DNA of 5,239 bases from Comamonas_F sp047606565 (GCA_047606565.1 JASGEH010000070.1:1-5239), one strand, 5' to 3'. Counted from the first letter of the stretch, positions 1-5,239 are shown. Numbers and translations are program-made. Notes: generated by a model not told the origin, from the sequence alone.

Positions 1-414
1 ACCACCTTCGCCGGGGCCGGCCAGCTCGCCGACTTCCTGGCCGCCACGCGCGTGCTGGTCTGCCTGCTGCCCTTGACGCCCGAGACCGAGAACATCCTGA
101 ACCGGCGCACGCTGGGCGCGCTGCGCCCGGGCGGCTACCTGGTCAACGTCGCACGCGGCGGCCACCTGGTCGAGGAGGACCTGCTGGCGCTGCTCGACCA
201 GGGCCACCTCGAAGGCGCCACGCTGGACGTGTTCCGGCAGGAGCCGCTGCCCGCCGGCCACCCCTTCATCGGCCACCCCAAGCTGGTGCTCACGCCGCAC
301 CTCTCGGCGCTGACGCTGCGCGAGGACAGCATCGCCCAGATCGCCGGCAAGATCCGCGCGCTGCGCGCCGGCCAGCCGGTGCGCGGCGTGGTCGATCCGG
401 CACGGGCGTACTGA
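1..414 (+). CDS. ghrA: Glyoxylate/hydroxypyruvate reductase A-like 2-hydroxyacid dehydrogenase, C-terminal part
   Basis: Partial gene running in from the left edge; the frame is open from base 1 and ends in TGA at 412-414, giving the last 137 residues. Family members are about 310 residues, so roughly 175 N-terminal residues, including the glycine-rich nucleotide-binding loop, lie outside. Visible in order are LPLTPET (24-30 of the fragment), the NVARGG segment with the catalytic Arg52, TLDVF followed by the catalytic Glu81 in QEPLP, and TPH with the catalytic His100. The spacing Arg-29-Glu-19-His and the ending VDPARAY match the GhrA subgroup (E. coli GhrA ends in VDRARGY) rather than phosphoglycerate or formate dehydrogenases. 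Family knowledge: cytoplasmic NAD(P)H-dependent reduction of glyoxylate to glycolate and hydroxypyruvate to glycerate. It converges on the M20 gene with a 16-base gap. The family is sure; the exact substrate is not. Confidence 0.9.
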   Translation, partial: TTFAGAGQLADFLAATRVLVCLLPLTPETENILNRRTLGALRPGGYLVNVARGGHLVEEDLLALLDQGHLEGATLDVFRQEPLPAGHPFIGHPKLVLTPHLSALTLREDSIAQIAGKIRALRAGQPVRGVVDPARAY

Positions 415-435
415 TCAGACCGCGCGCGGTTCAGT
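410..435. repeat. Palindrome between two convergent genes
   Basis: The 16-base gap between the ghrA stop and the M20 stop holds a perfect 12-bp palindrome, accgcgcgcggt at 419-430, next to the 8-bp palindrome ctgatcag at 411-418. Outer arms actga (410-414) and tcagt (431-435) can also pair around it. This could form a hairpin in transcripts from either side and so act as a shared end signal. No T-run follows directly on either strand (the nearest on the plus strand is five T at 444-448, inside the M20 gene), so it is not a standard intrinsic terminator. Short GC palindromes also arise by chance at this base composition. Confidence 0.3.
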
Positions 436-1864
436 CGGGGGCGTTTTTCGACGGCGCCCGCGAACGCTCGGCCCGCGCAATGGCGCCGCCTTGCTCCGCC
501 AGATCCCAGTAGAGCCCGGCCATGATCTGCAGCCCCTCGCGCGCCACGCTGCCCAGCAGGTGCTCGTTGGGGGCGTGCTGCGAGCAGGCCGGGTAGGAGT
601 GCGGCACCCAGACGGTGGGCAGGCCCAGGGTCTGGGCGAACACGTCGTTGGGCAGGCTGCCGCCGAGGTTGGGCAGCAGGGTGGGCGTCTTGCCGGTGGT
701 CTGCGTGATGGAGCGCAGCGCCAGGCGCACCCAGGGGCTGTCCGGGTCGAGCCGGGTGGCGCGGAACAGGTCGCCGCTTGGCACCACCTGCACGTCGCCG
801 AAGCCGTGGGCATCGAGGTGGGCGCGGATGTGTTCCAGGAAGTGATCGTCGTCGCTGCCGACCACGTAGCGCAGTTGGCAATGCGCGCGTGCGCTGCCCG
901 GGATGGCGTTGACCGGCGCCTCCGGGTTGCCGGCGGTGAAGGCCAGGATTTCCAGCGTGTTCCAGCCGAACAGCTGTTCGGCGGGGCTCAGGCCGGGCTC
1001 GCCCCAGTCGGGGTCGATGGCGGGGTCGCCCGGGTCGCTGCCGACCTGCACCTCGCGCAGCGCGGCGCGGACGTTGTCCGGCAGTTCGCGGGGCAGCAGC
1101 GCCGGCACCCGGATGCGGCCATGCGCATCGACCAGGCTGGCCAGCGCGTGCGCCAGCCGCCAGGCCGGGTTGCGCAGCACGCCGCCCCAGTTGCCGGAGT
1201 GGTGGCCGCCGTCGCGCAGGTCCAGGCGCAGGTCGAACGAGAAGCCGCCGCGCGCGCCGAGGAAGACGGTGGGCTTGCCGGCGCCCAGGCGCGGTCCGTC
1301 CGAGGCCAGGAACAGGTCGGCGCGCAGCGCGTCGGCATGCTGCTGGCACAGGGCGTTGAGGCCCGGCGAGCCGATTTCCTCGCCCATCTCGAAGAGCCAG
1401 GTCACGTTGTAGCCCAGGTACCCGCCGCGCGTGGCGAGGACTTCGGCCAGCGCGGCCAGGTTGATGGCGTGCTGGCCCTTGTTGTCGGCCGCGCCACGGC
1501 CGTACCAGCGGTCGCCGTCTGTCTCCAGCGTCCAGGGCGAGCGGCCGTCGCGCCACTGGCCTGCGTGGCCGCGCACCACGTCGCCGTGGCCGTAGCCGAG
1601 CACGGTGAAGGCGGCATCCGCCTCGGTGCGCCGCGCCAGCAGAAAGGGCGGTGCGCCGGCCAGCGGGTTGTCCAGCACCTGGCACGCGAAGCCCAGCGCC
1701 TGCAGCCGGGGCGTGAGCTGATCAGTCAGGTAGGCACGCATCGCGCCGGCCCGGCCGGGCTCCTGCGATTCGGTCGGGCTGGCGACCAGGGTTTGCAGGG
1801 TGCGGCGGAAATCCCCGCCGTCGAAGTGCGAGGCGGCCTGTGCGATGGCTTGGGATCGGGACAT
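431..1864 (-). CDS. M20-family metallopeptidase (dipeptidase-like)
   Basis: Complete 477-residue protein, the usual length for dipeptidase-like M20 enzymes with an inserted lid domain. Family knowledge: cytoplasmic di-zinc hydrolases cutting dipeptides, N-acyl amino acids or related amides. Expected residues are all present: His93 and Asp95 in YGHGD, bridging Asp127 in GRGAADNKG, general base Glu162 and zinc ligand Glu163 in EMGEEIGSPG, Asp189 in ASDGPR, and His435 in APNEH. The lid/dimerisation domain spans about 200-330; its HHSGNWGG motif carries His222, equivalent to the histidine that reaches the partner subunit's active site. LPNLGGSLPND (397-407) is the likely substrate-carboxylate loop. 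There is no signal peptide. The last 20 or so residues (AIARAERSRAPSKNAPD) are a charged tail beyond the catalytic fold. ATG at 1864 is the only sensible start; no Shine-Dalgarno precedes it, only a pyrimidine-rich leader. It is divergent from the Bug gene. The substrate is unknown; by overall resemblance it belongs to the poorly characterised M20 dipeptidase-like branch. Confidence 0.93.
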   Translation of the reverse strand: MSRSQAIAQAASHFDGGDFRRTLQTLVASPTESQEPGRAGAMRAYLTDQLTPRLQALGFACQVLDNPLAGAPPFLLARRTEADAAFTVLGYGHGDVVRGHAGQWRDGRSPWTLETDGDRWYGRGAADNKGQHAINLAALAEVLATRGGYLGYNVTWLFEMGEEIGSPGLNALCQQHADALRADLFLASDGPRLGAGKPTVFLGARGGFSFDLRLDLRDGGHHSGNWGGVLRNPAWRLAHALASLVDAHGRIRVPALLPRELPDNVRAALREVQVGSDPGDPAIDPDWGEPGLSPAEQLFGWNTLEILAFTAGNPEAPVNAIPGSARAHCQLRYVVGSDDDHFLEHIRAHLDAHGFGDVQVVPSGDLFRATRLDPDSPWVRLALRSITQTTGKTPTLLPNLGGSLPNDVFAQTLGLPTVWVPHSYPACSQHAPNEHLLGSVAREGLQIMAGLYWDLAEQGGAIARAERSRAPSKNAPD

Positions 1865-1890
1865 GGTCAGTGAGGGTGGGAGAAGAGGGC
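1865..1890 (-). promoter_or_regulatory. Pyrimidine-rich leader without Shine-Dalgarno, before the M20 gene
   Basis: Read on the minus strand, the 26 bases before the ATG are almost all C and T, containing ctcttctcccaccctc and then actgacc directly before the start. No GGAG/AGGA-like ribosome-binding site is present. A similar stretch precedes the DUF3100 start in this window. Initiation may depend on ribosomal protein S1 or on a very short leader; this is inference. Confidence 0.35.
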
Positions 1891-1912
1891 GCGGCCAGGG
1901 ACCGCTCGCCGG

Positions 1913-1940
1913 ATTATCTCCGCAGGCCGCTGGGCGCCAG
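1913..1940 (-). promoter_or_regulatory. Possible promoter of the M20 gene
   Basis: On the minus strand GATAAT (plus coordinates 1913-1918) matches the -10 consensus at five of six bases and stands out in the GC-rich surroundings. Sixteen bases upstream lies CTGGCG (1935-1940), matching TTGACA at only three of six. The -10 lies about 50 bases before the ATG. The weak -35 suggests either an activator or a chance match. Confidence 0.25.
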
Positions 1941-1997
1941 CGTGTCTTGGGGCCTGAAGAGGGGGTGCCATGGGGATGGAAGATGCCGGGTTTTCCC

Positions 1998-2003
1998 TAG
2001 AAT
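1998..2003 (+). promoter_or_regulatory. Possible -10 box of the Bug/TctC gene
   Basis: TAGAAT matches TATAAT at five of six positions and sits 33 bases before the Bug ATG, so transcription would begin near 2010 with a leader of about 27 bases. At the proper spacing (around 1975-1980, gatgga) there is no convincing -35 element, so the promoter would be weak or activator-dependent. The area from about 1990 to 2030 is clearly more AT-rich than the rest of the window, which supports a regulatory role. Confidence 0.3.
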
Positions 2004-2027
2004 GGCCCCCATTGAATTCTTGATCAA
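2001..2027. repeat. Small palindromes in the Bug gene leader (possible operator)
   Basis: Three inverted repeats follow one another: aatgg-ccc-ccatt (2001-2013), gaattc (2014-2019) and ttgatcaa (2020-2027). The first overlaps the expected transcription start and the last abuts the ribosome-binding site. They could bind a regulator shared by the divergent genes, but no regulator gene lies in the window and each repeat is short enough to be accidental. Confidence 0.2.
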
Positions 2028-2030
2028 AGG
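2026..2030 (+). promoter_or_regulatory. Ribosome-binding site of the Bug gene
   Basis: AAAGG lies six bases before the ATG at 2037. It decides the start: the resulting N-terminus MQRRSIVQLL is a proper signal-peptide beginning. It is the only recognisable Shine-Dalgarno among the complete genes of the window. Confidence 0.55.
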
Positions 2031-2036
2031 TGCTTC

Positions 2037-3023
2037 ATGCAACGCCGCTCCATCGTGCAACTCCTGGCTGGCGGGACATTGGGTCTCGGCTTGGACATCG
2101 GCCTGGGTGTGGCCCAGGCCAGCGGCTACCCCGCCAAGGCCCTGAAGGTGGTGGTGCCGTTCGGCCCCGGCGGCGCCACCGACCTGGTGGCGCGCGTGCT
2201 GGCCGAGAGCCTGCAGGCGCAGCTCGGCCAGTCGGTGGTGGTGGACAACCGCCCGGGCGCCAGCACCCTCATCGGCGCCAATGCCGTGGCGCGCAGCGCG
2301 GCCGACGGCTATACGCTGCTGGTCTCGGGCTCCTCGACCTATACCGTGGTGCCGGCGCTGCGCCAGGACGTGCCTTACGACCCGCTCAAGGACTTCGACT
2401 TGCTGGCGGTGGTGGCCGACGCGCCCATGGTGCTGGTGGTGCGCCCCGATGCGCCCTACGCGGCGCTGCCGGAGCTGCTCGCCGCCGCCAAGGCCGACCG
2501 TGCCGGCCTGCAGTACGCCACCTTCGGCCCGGGCTCGGCGCCGCACCTGCTGGGCGAGATGTTCGCGCTGGCGGCCGGCATCAAGCTGTCGGCCGTGCCC
2601 TACCGGGGCAGCGCGCAGGCGGTGATGGGCGTGCTGGGCGGCGAGATCGGCATGGCCTTCGATACCCTGTCCTCGGCGCTGCCGCACATCCGGGCGGGCA
2701 AGCTGCGCGCGCTGGCGGTCTTCAGCGCGCAGCGGGTCGCGCAACTGCCCGATGTGCCCACCGTGGCCGAGCGCGGGCTGGCCAAGGCCACGTTCACGGG
2801 CTGGTATGCGGTCGCGCTGCCGGCCGGCACCCCGGCGCCGGTGCGCGCCAGGCTGGCCGAGGCCCTGCGCGCGGCGCTGGCGTCGCAGCAGGTCCGCCAG
2901 ACCCTGGACCAGGGCGCCTTGCTGCCGGTTTTTCTCGGCGAGGCCGAGTTCCGCCGGCGTGTCGAGCAGGAAATCGCCCAGTTCCGCGACGTTGCCCGGC
3001 GTGCGCATATCGAGATGGAATAG
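2037..3023 (+). CDS. Bug/TctC-family periplasmic solute-binding protein
   Basis: Complete 328-residue protein of the usual Bug size. Residues 1-28 form a signal peptide (MQRRS, hydrophobic core, AQA cleavage site before Ser29), so the mature protein is periplasmic. Family landmarks in order: VVPFGPGGATD (39-49), VDNRPGAS (69-76), GYTLL (91-95), YDPLKDFDLLA (114-124), PYRGS (188-192), FDTL with Asp209, GKLRALAV (221-228), LPDVPTVAE (237-245) and GWYAVALPAGTP (255-266). Bug proteins have two lobes that close on small carboxylates or amino acids, often through bridging waters; members bind tricarboxylates, aromatic acids, aspartate, glutamate or pyroglutamate, so the ligand cannot be inferred. 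No TctA/TctB membrane genes are adjacent, which is common for Bug genes in Burkholderiales. It diverges from the M20 gene and converges on the DUF3100 gene. Oddity: Asp20 lies inside the signal-peptide hydrophobic core. The twin arginine (Arg3-Arg4) only weakly resembles a Tat signal. Confidence 0.93.
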   Translation: MQRRSIVQLLAGGTLGLGLDIGLGVAQASGYPAKALKVVVPFGPGGATDLVARVLAESLQAQLGQSVVVDNRPGASTLIGANAVARSAADGYTLLVSGSSTYTVVPALRQDVPYDPLKDFDLLAVVADAPMVLVVRPDAPYAALPELLAAAKADRAGLQYATFGPGSAPHLLGEMFALAAGIKLSAVPYRGSAQAVMGVLGGEIGMAFDTLSSALPHIRAGKLRALAVFSAQRVAQLPDVPTVAERGLAKATFTGWYAVALPAGTPAPVRARLAEALRAALASQQVRQTLDQGALLPVFLGEAEFRRRVEQEIAQFRDVARRAHIEME

Positions 3024-3152
3024 TCCCCGGATGAGGCCGCAGGCCGGTGGCGGTGGCGCGCTTGTGCGCCCGGGATGCCGGAGCCGCAATCTCCCGTCCC
3101 GCTGCCGGAAGTGCGCTCGGGCGCTTGAGTGGGAGAGGGGCCCGGGGCCGGG
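3024..3152. other. Convergent intergenic region with GC-rich inverted repeats
   Basis: This 129-base gap separates the stops of the Bug and DUF3100 genes. It holds short hairpins: ggcgc/gcgcc at 3055-3070 with a 6-base loop, and an arm pair at 3109-3126 around the loop tcgg with a two-base bulge. A cccggg-centred GC run lies at 3137-3150. None is followed by a T-run on either strand, so I cannot call an intrinsic terminator; termination may be Rho-dependent or shared. No open frame with credible composition lies here. Confidence 0.4.
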
Positions 3153-4505
3153 TCAGCCGATCAGGCCGAGCACGAATTGCGCGATGACGGTCGAGACGAT
3201 CAGGGTGGCGCCGATGACGACGACGCCCACGGGCAGGATCTTCCAGCCGATTTCCTTGAGCATGGGCAGGTCCTTGCCGATGCTCAGGCCGGCGATCGCC
3301 AGCATCATGGTGATGACCGCCAGGAAGTTGAGCGATGCCGAGGTGGCGAGCAGCCAGGGCGCGATGGGCGAGCCGGGCATCGTGGCCACGCAGCCCAGCG
3401 TGATGATGGTGATGACCGCGGGCAGCTTGCCCCGGGTGAGCGTGGCCAGCCACAAGCTGAAGGCGATCATGCCGGACAGGACGGCATAGGTGATGAGCAT
3501 GTCGATGTGGAAGCCTTTGCTCGCGATCACGGCCGTCACCAGGCCGGTGACCGAGATGACCAGCAGGCTCACCCAGGGCGACATCTTCACCTTGGGTGTG
3601 TCGAGGTGGGCGGCGATGTTCTGGATCTTCTCAAGCGTGGCGGCACCGCGCTCGGTCTGGTTGCGGGCCAGGACCTTGTACAGGCGCTCGGCCACCGGCA
3701 GGGAGAGGTACATCGCCAGGTAGACGCTGCCCAGGCTGGCGATCAGGTTGGCGGTGGTGGTCAGCGCGGCGATCCCTTCGGCGTGCTCGGGGTGCGCGGC
3801 GGTGATCGAGGCGATGCCGGCGGCCATCATCGAACCCGAGCCGACGCCCGCGCCCATGGCCAGCGCCCGCCAGTCGAAGATCCCCAGGCTCGAGAGGACC
3901 GAGGCGACCAGGCTGACGATGATGGCGCCGAAGATCGAGCCGAACACATACATCGACAGCACGCCGCGGTACTGCGGCGAGTCGGCGCCGAAGCGCGAGG
4001 TGACTATGGCGAACGAGGCTTCTCGGTCGATCGAGAAGGTGGCGCCAATGGTCGCCGGCCCCATGCGCAGCAGCACCGCCAGCGGCAGCGCCAGCAGGAT
4101 CGAGCCGAAGACGTTGCCCAGCTCCTGCAGCAGCAGCGCCGGGCCGGCGGCGTACAGCGTGGGCAGTTGCGGGCCGAGCGTGAGCGAGAGCCGGGCGCAG
4201 AGCATCAGCACGGCGAGGCCCATGATGGAACTGGCGACGTGCTGCAGGTCGAGCGGCAGCGGCCTGATCTTCTGGGCCGACGCCAGCAGGCCCAGCAGCA
4301 GCGCCCAGATCATGGGCAGCAGCATGATGGAGGCCCCGCCCAGCGGGACGGTGAACGGCCCGATGAACTGGGCGATGGCCGCGTTCACGACCGTGAAGGC
4401 CAACAGCACCCACAGGCCGGGATGGCGCAAGGACATCGAGATGAAGCGCGCTGGCCGCGCGGGGTCGGCGGTGGCCGCCTCCAGGGTGGGAGTGTGGTGG
4501 CTCAT
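3153..4505 (-). CDS. DUF3100-type polytopic inner-membrane protein, possible transporter
   Basis: A 450-residue, strongly hydrophobic protein that I recognise as resembling the DUF3100 family, which has no established function. About 11-12 membrane segments can be picked, roughly at residues 30-50, 57-76, 89-108, 117-146 (one or two), 180-208, 214-236, 248-271, 309-330, 334-356, 363-387, 389-410 and 423-448. Two conserved-looking stretches are IGATFSIDREASFAIVTSRF (153-172) and the glycine/serine-rich GAGVGSGSMMAAG (218-230); small-residue motifs of this kind line substrate paths in secondary carriers. A charged loop (ERLYKVLARNQTER) precedes segment eight. The ATG at 4505 was chosen because it starts a short hydrophilic N-terminus; a GTG at 4577 would add 24 Pro/Ser-rich residues that are just the translated C-rich spacer. 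The gene follows sdaA on the same strand after 65 bases, suggesting one transcript and a role in amino-acid or organic-acid transport (inference). No Shine-Dalgarno is seen. Confidence 0.85.
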   Translation of the reverse strand: MSHHTPTLEAATADPARPARFISMSLRHPGLWVLLAFTVVNAAIAQFIGPFTVPLGGASIMLLPMIWALLLGLLASAQKIRPLPLDLQHVASSIMGLAVLMLCARLSLTLGPQLPTLYAAGPALLLQELGNVFGSILLALPLAVLLRMGPATIGATFSIDREASFAIVTSRFGADSPQYRGVLSMYVFGSIFGAIIVSLVASVLSSLGIFDWRALAMGAGVGSGSMMAAGIASITAAHPEHAEGIAALTTTANLIASLGSVYLAMYLSLPVAERLYKVLARNQTERGAATLEKIQNIAAHLDTPKVKMSPWVSLLVISVTGLVTAVIASKGFHIDMLITYAVLSGMIAFSLWLATLTRGKLPAVITIITLGCVATMPGSPIAPWLLATSASLNFLAVITMMLAIAGLSIGKDLPMLKEIGWKILPVGVVVIGATLIVSTVIAQFVLGLIG

Positions 4506-4570
4506 GGCAGTTGGGGAGGGAACAGAGGGGTGGGGGGAGCGCCGGGGCGATCCAGGGGGAAGGGCGGGGC
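4506..4570 (-). promoter_or_regulatory. C-rich spacer between sdaA and the DUF3100 gene, with G-quadruplex potential on the plus strand
   Basis: On the coding (minus) strand this 65-base spacer is dominated by runs of C; the plus strand shows eight runs of three or more G at 4513-4516, 4518-4520, 4527-4530, 4532-4537, 4544-4547, 4555-4559, 4562-4564 and 4566-4569. The first four have loops of 1, 6 and 1 bases; the last five have loops of 6, 7, 2 and 1. Both sets fit the usual G3+N1-7 pattern. The G-rich strand is the template, so a quadruplex could slow RNA polymerase. The RNA would be C-rich and G-poor, as favoured by Rho. Either could lower expression of the membrane protein relative to SdaA. 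The function is inferred only. Confidence 0.35.
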
Positions 4571-5239
4571 TCAGCACTCGACCACGTTGACAGCCAGGCC
4601 GCCGAGCGAGGTTTCCTTGTAGATGGCTTGCATGTCCTCGCCGGTCTGTTTCATGGTGCGGATCACGGTGTCGAGCGAGACGTAGTGGCTGCCGTCGCCG
4701 CGCAGCGCCATGCGCGCGGCGTTGATCGCCTTGACGGCGCCCATGGCATTACGCTCGACGCAGGGGATTTGCACCAGTCCGCCGACCGGGTCGCAGGTCA
4801 GGCCCAGGTTGTGCTCCATGCCGATCTCGGCGGCGTTCTCGACCTGCGCCGCGCTGCCGCCCTGCGCGGCGGCCAGCGCGCCGGCGGCCATCGAGCAGGC
4901 CACGCCCACTTCGCCCTGGCAGCCCACCTCGGCGCCGGAGATCGAGGCGTTGGTCTTGTAGAGCATGCCGATGGCGCCGGCCGTGAGCAGGAAGTCGATC
5001 ACGCCTTGCTCGCTGGCCTCGGGCACGAAGCGGGTGTAGTAGTGCAGCACCGCTGGCACGACGCCGGCCGCGCCGTTGGTGGGGGCCGTCACCACGCGCC
5101 CGCCGGCGGCGTTTTCCTCGTTGACGGCCATGGCGTAGGCGTTCACCCAGTCCATCGCGGCCAAGGGATCGTTGCTGGCGCTGTCTTGCGACAGGCTGCG
5201 GTACAGCTCGGGGGCGCGGCGGCGCATGCGCAGCAGGCC
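4571..5239 (-). CDS. sdaA: L-serine ammonia-lyase (iron-sulfur L-serine dehydratase), C-terminal part
   Basis: Partial gene: the frame is open to the right edge (its upstream end) and stops with TGA at 4571-4573, giving the last 222 residues. Single-chain enzymes are about 455 residues, so the beta domain and the start of the alpha domain lie outside. Function: L-serine to pyruvate plus ammonia, cytoplasmic, with an oxygen-sensitive [4Fe-4S] cluster. Seen here are TAPTNGAAGVVPAVLHYY, then GCQGEVGVAC, MEHNLGLTCDPVGG, QIPCVERNA and ETSLGGLAVNVVEC. The three cluster cysteines are Cys107 (GCQ), Cys149 (LTC) and Cys160 (IPC); their spacing of 42 and 11 matches that known for the Legionella enzyme. 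The protein ends in Cys222, the conserved tail cysteine that in that enzyme enters the active site as fourth cluster ligand in the resting state. Everything needed for activity in this part is intact. It is probably the first gene of a unit with the DUF3100 gene. Confidence 0.95.
   Translation of the reverse strand, partial: GLLRMRRRAPELYRSLSQDSASNDPLAAMDWVNAYAMAVNEENAAGGRVVTAPTNGAAGVVPAVLHYYTRFVPEASEQGVIDFLLTAGAIGMLYKTNASISGAEVGCQGEVGVACSMAAGALAAAQGGSAAQVENAAEIGMEHNLGLTCDPVGGLVQIPCVERNAMGAVKAINAARMALRGDGSHYVSLDTVIRTMKQTGEDMQAIYKETSLGGLAVNVVEC

Noticed and set aside
436..460. Hairpin with T-run (cgtttttcg) just after ghrA as an intrinsic terminator
   Set aside because: The five T at 444-448 lie in the loop of the possible GGGCG/CGCCC stem, not after it, and the stretch codes for the M20 C-terminus.
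135..1685. 516-codon minus-strand frame overlapping the M20 gene and ghrA
   Set aside because: It is the same strand as the M20 gene but another frame, rich in Arg/Pro/Gly, and crosses into the opposite strand of ghrA. The M20 frame explains the region.
491..1873. Long open frame on the plus strand (460 codons) opposite the M20 gene
   Set aside because: It is antisense to a gene with a full set of catalytic residues, has low-complexity Val/Gly/Ala/Gln/His-rich content and no recognisable domain. Long antisense frames are expected at this GC content.
2037..2060. Tat signal in the Bug protein
   Set aside because: The arginine pair is followed by Ser-Ile-Val rather than the usual pattern with Phe-Leu, so a Sec signal is the simpler reading; kept only as a possibility.
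1914..3089. 391-codon minus-strand frame opposite the Bug gene
   Set aside because: Arg/His/Gln/Gly-rich shadow with no motif; the sense gene has a signal peptide, a ribosome-binding site and all Bug landmarks.
3055..3126. Intrinsic terminators in the Bug/DUF3100 gap
   Set aside because: Short GC hairpins are present but none is followed by a T-run on either strand.
4506..4577. GTG at 4577 as start of the DUF3100 protein, overlapping the sdaA stop
   Set aside because: It would permit translational coupling, but the added 24 residues are a Pro/Ser-rich translation of the C-rich spacer and no ribosome-binding site precedes the GTG. The ATG at 4505 is preferred, though this is not proven.
3129..4622. 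497-codon open frame on the plus strand opposite the DUF3100 gene
   Set aside because: The translation is dominated by Gly, Asp, Gln, His and Arg, as expected from the complement of a hydrophobic membrane-protein gene. It spans the convergent gap and runs into sdaA antisense.
1..5239. Mobile element, CRISPR, tRNA/rRNA or defence system
   Set aside because: No transposase-like or integrase-like frame, no repeated spacers, no cloverleaf-like or rRNA-like sequence and no base-composition break typical of an island was seen.

Overview
The window is 5.2 kb of very GC-rich DNA with almost no non-coding space. Codon use, a TctC/Bug-type binding protein and the protein families present point to a betaproteobacterium of the order Burkholderiales (Alcaligenaceae such as Bordetella/Achromobacter, or Comamonadaceae). 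This is judged from protein resemblance only; the genus cannot be fixed from the sequence.

Layout from left to right. (1) 1-414, plus strand: the C-terminal part of a 2-hydroxyacid dehydrogenase of the GhrA (glyoxylate/hydroxypyruvate reductase A) type, cut by the left edge. (2) 431-1864, minus strand: a complete M20-family metallopeptidase with all expected zinc and catalytic residues; its stop lies 16 bases from the ghrA stop (convergent). (3) 1865-2036: a divergent intergenic region with a relatively AT-rich patch, a possible -10 box on each strand and small palindromes just before the next gene. (4) 2037-3023, plus strand: a complete periplasmic Bug/TctC substrate-binding protein. (5) 3024-3152: a convergent gap with GC-rich inverted repeats but no U-tract terminator. 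(6) 3153-4505, minus strand: a polytopic membrane protein of the DUF3100 type. (7) 4506-4570: a strikingly C-rich spacer (on the coding strand), with eight G-runs on the opposite strand. (8) 4571 to the right edge, minus strand: the C-terminal part of an iron-sulfur L-serine ammonia-lyase (SdaA type), very probably co-transcribed with the DUF3100 gene.

Taken together the window looks like a small amino-acid/organic-acid catabolism neighbourhood. The serine deaminase makes pyruvate from L-serine. The membrane protein behind it may move a related metabolite. The binding protein and the M20 peptidase, transcribed divergently, could capture and cleave an amino-acid-containing compound such as a dipeptide or N-acyl amino acid. 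GhrA reduces glyoxylate and hydroxypyruvate, the latter being a serine-related metabolite. The shared pathway is inference; no ligand can be read from the sequence. No RNA genes, CRISPR arrays, insertion sequences, phage genes or defence-like genes were found. The most interesting points are the uncharacterised DUF3100 protein coupled to sdaA, the unpaired binding protein, and the unusual C-rich leaders in front of the DUF3100 and M20 genes, both of which lack a Shine-Dalgarno sequence.
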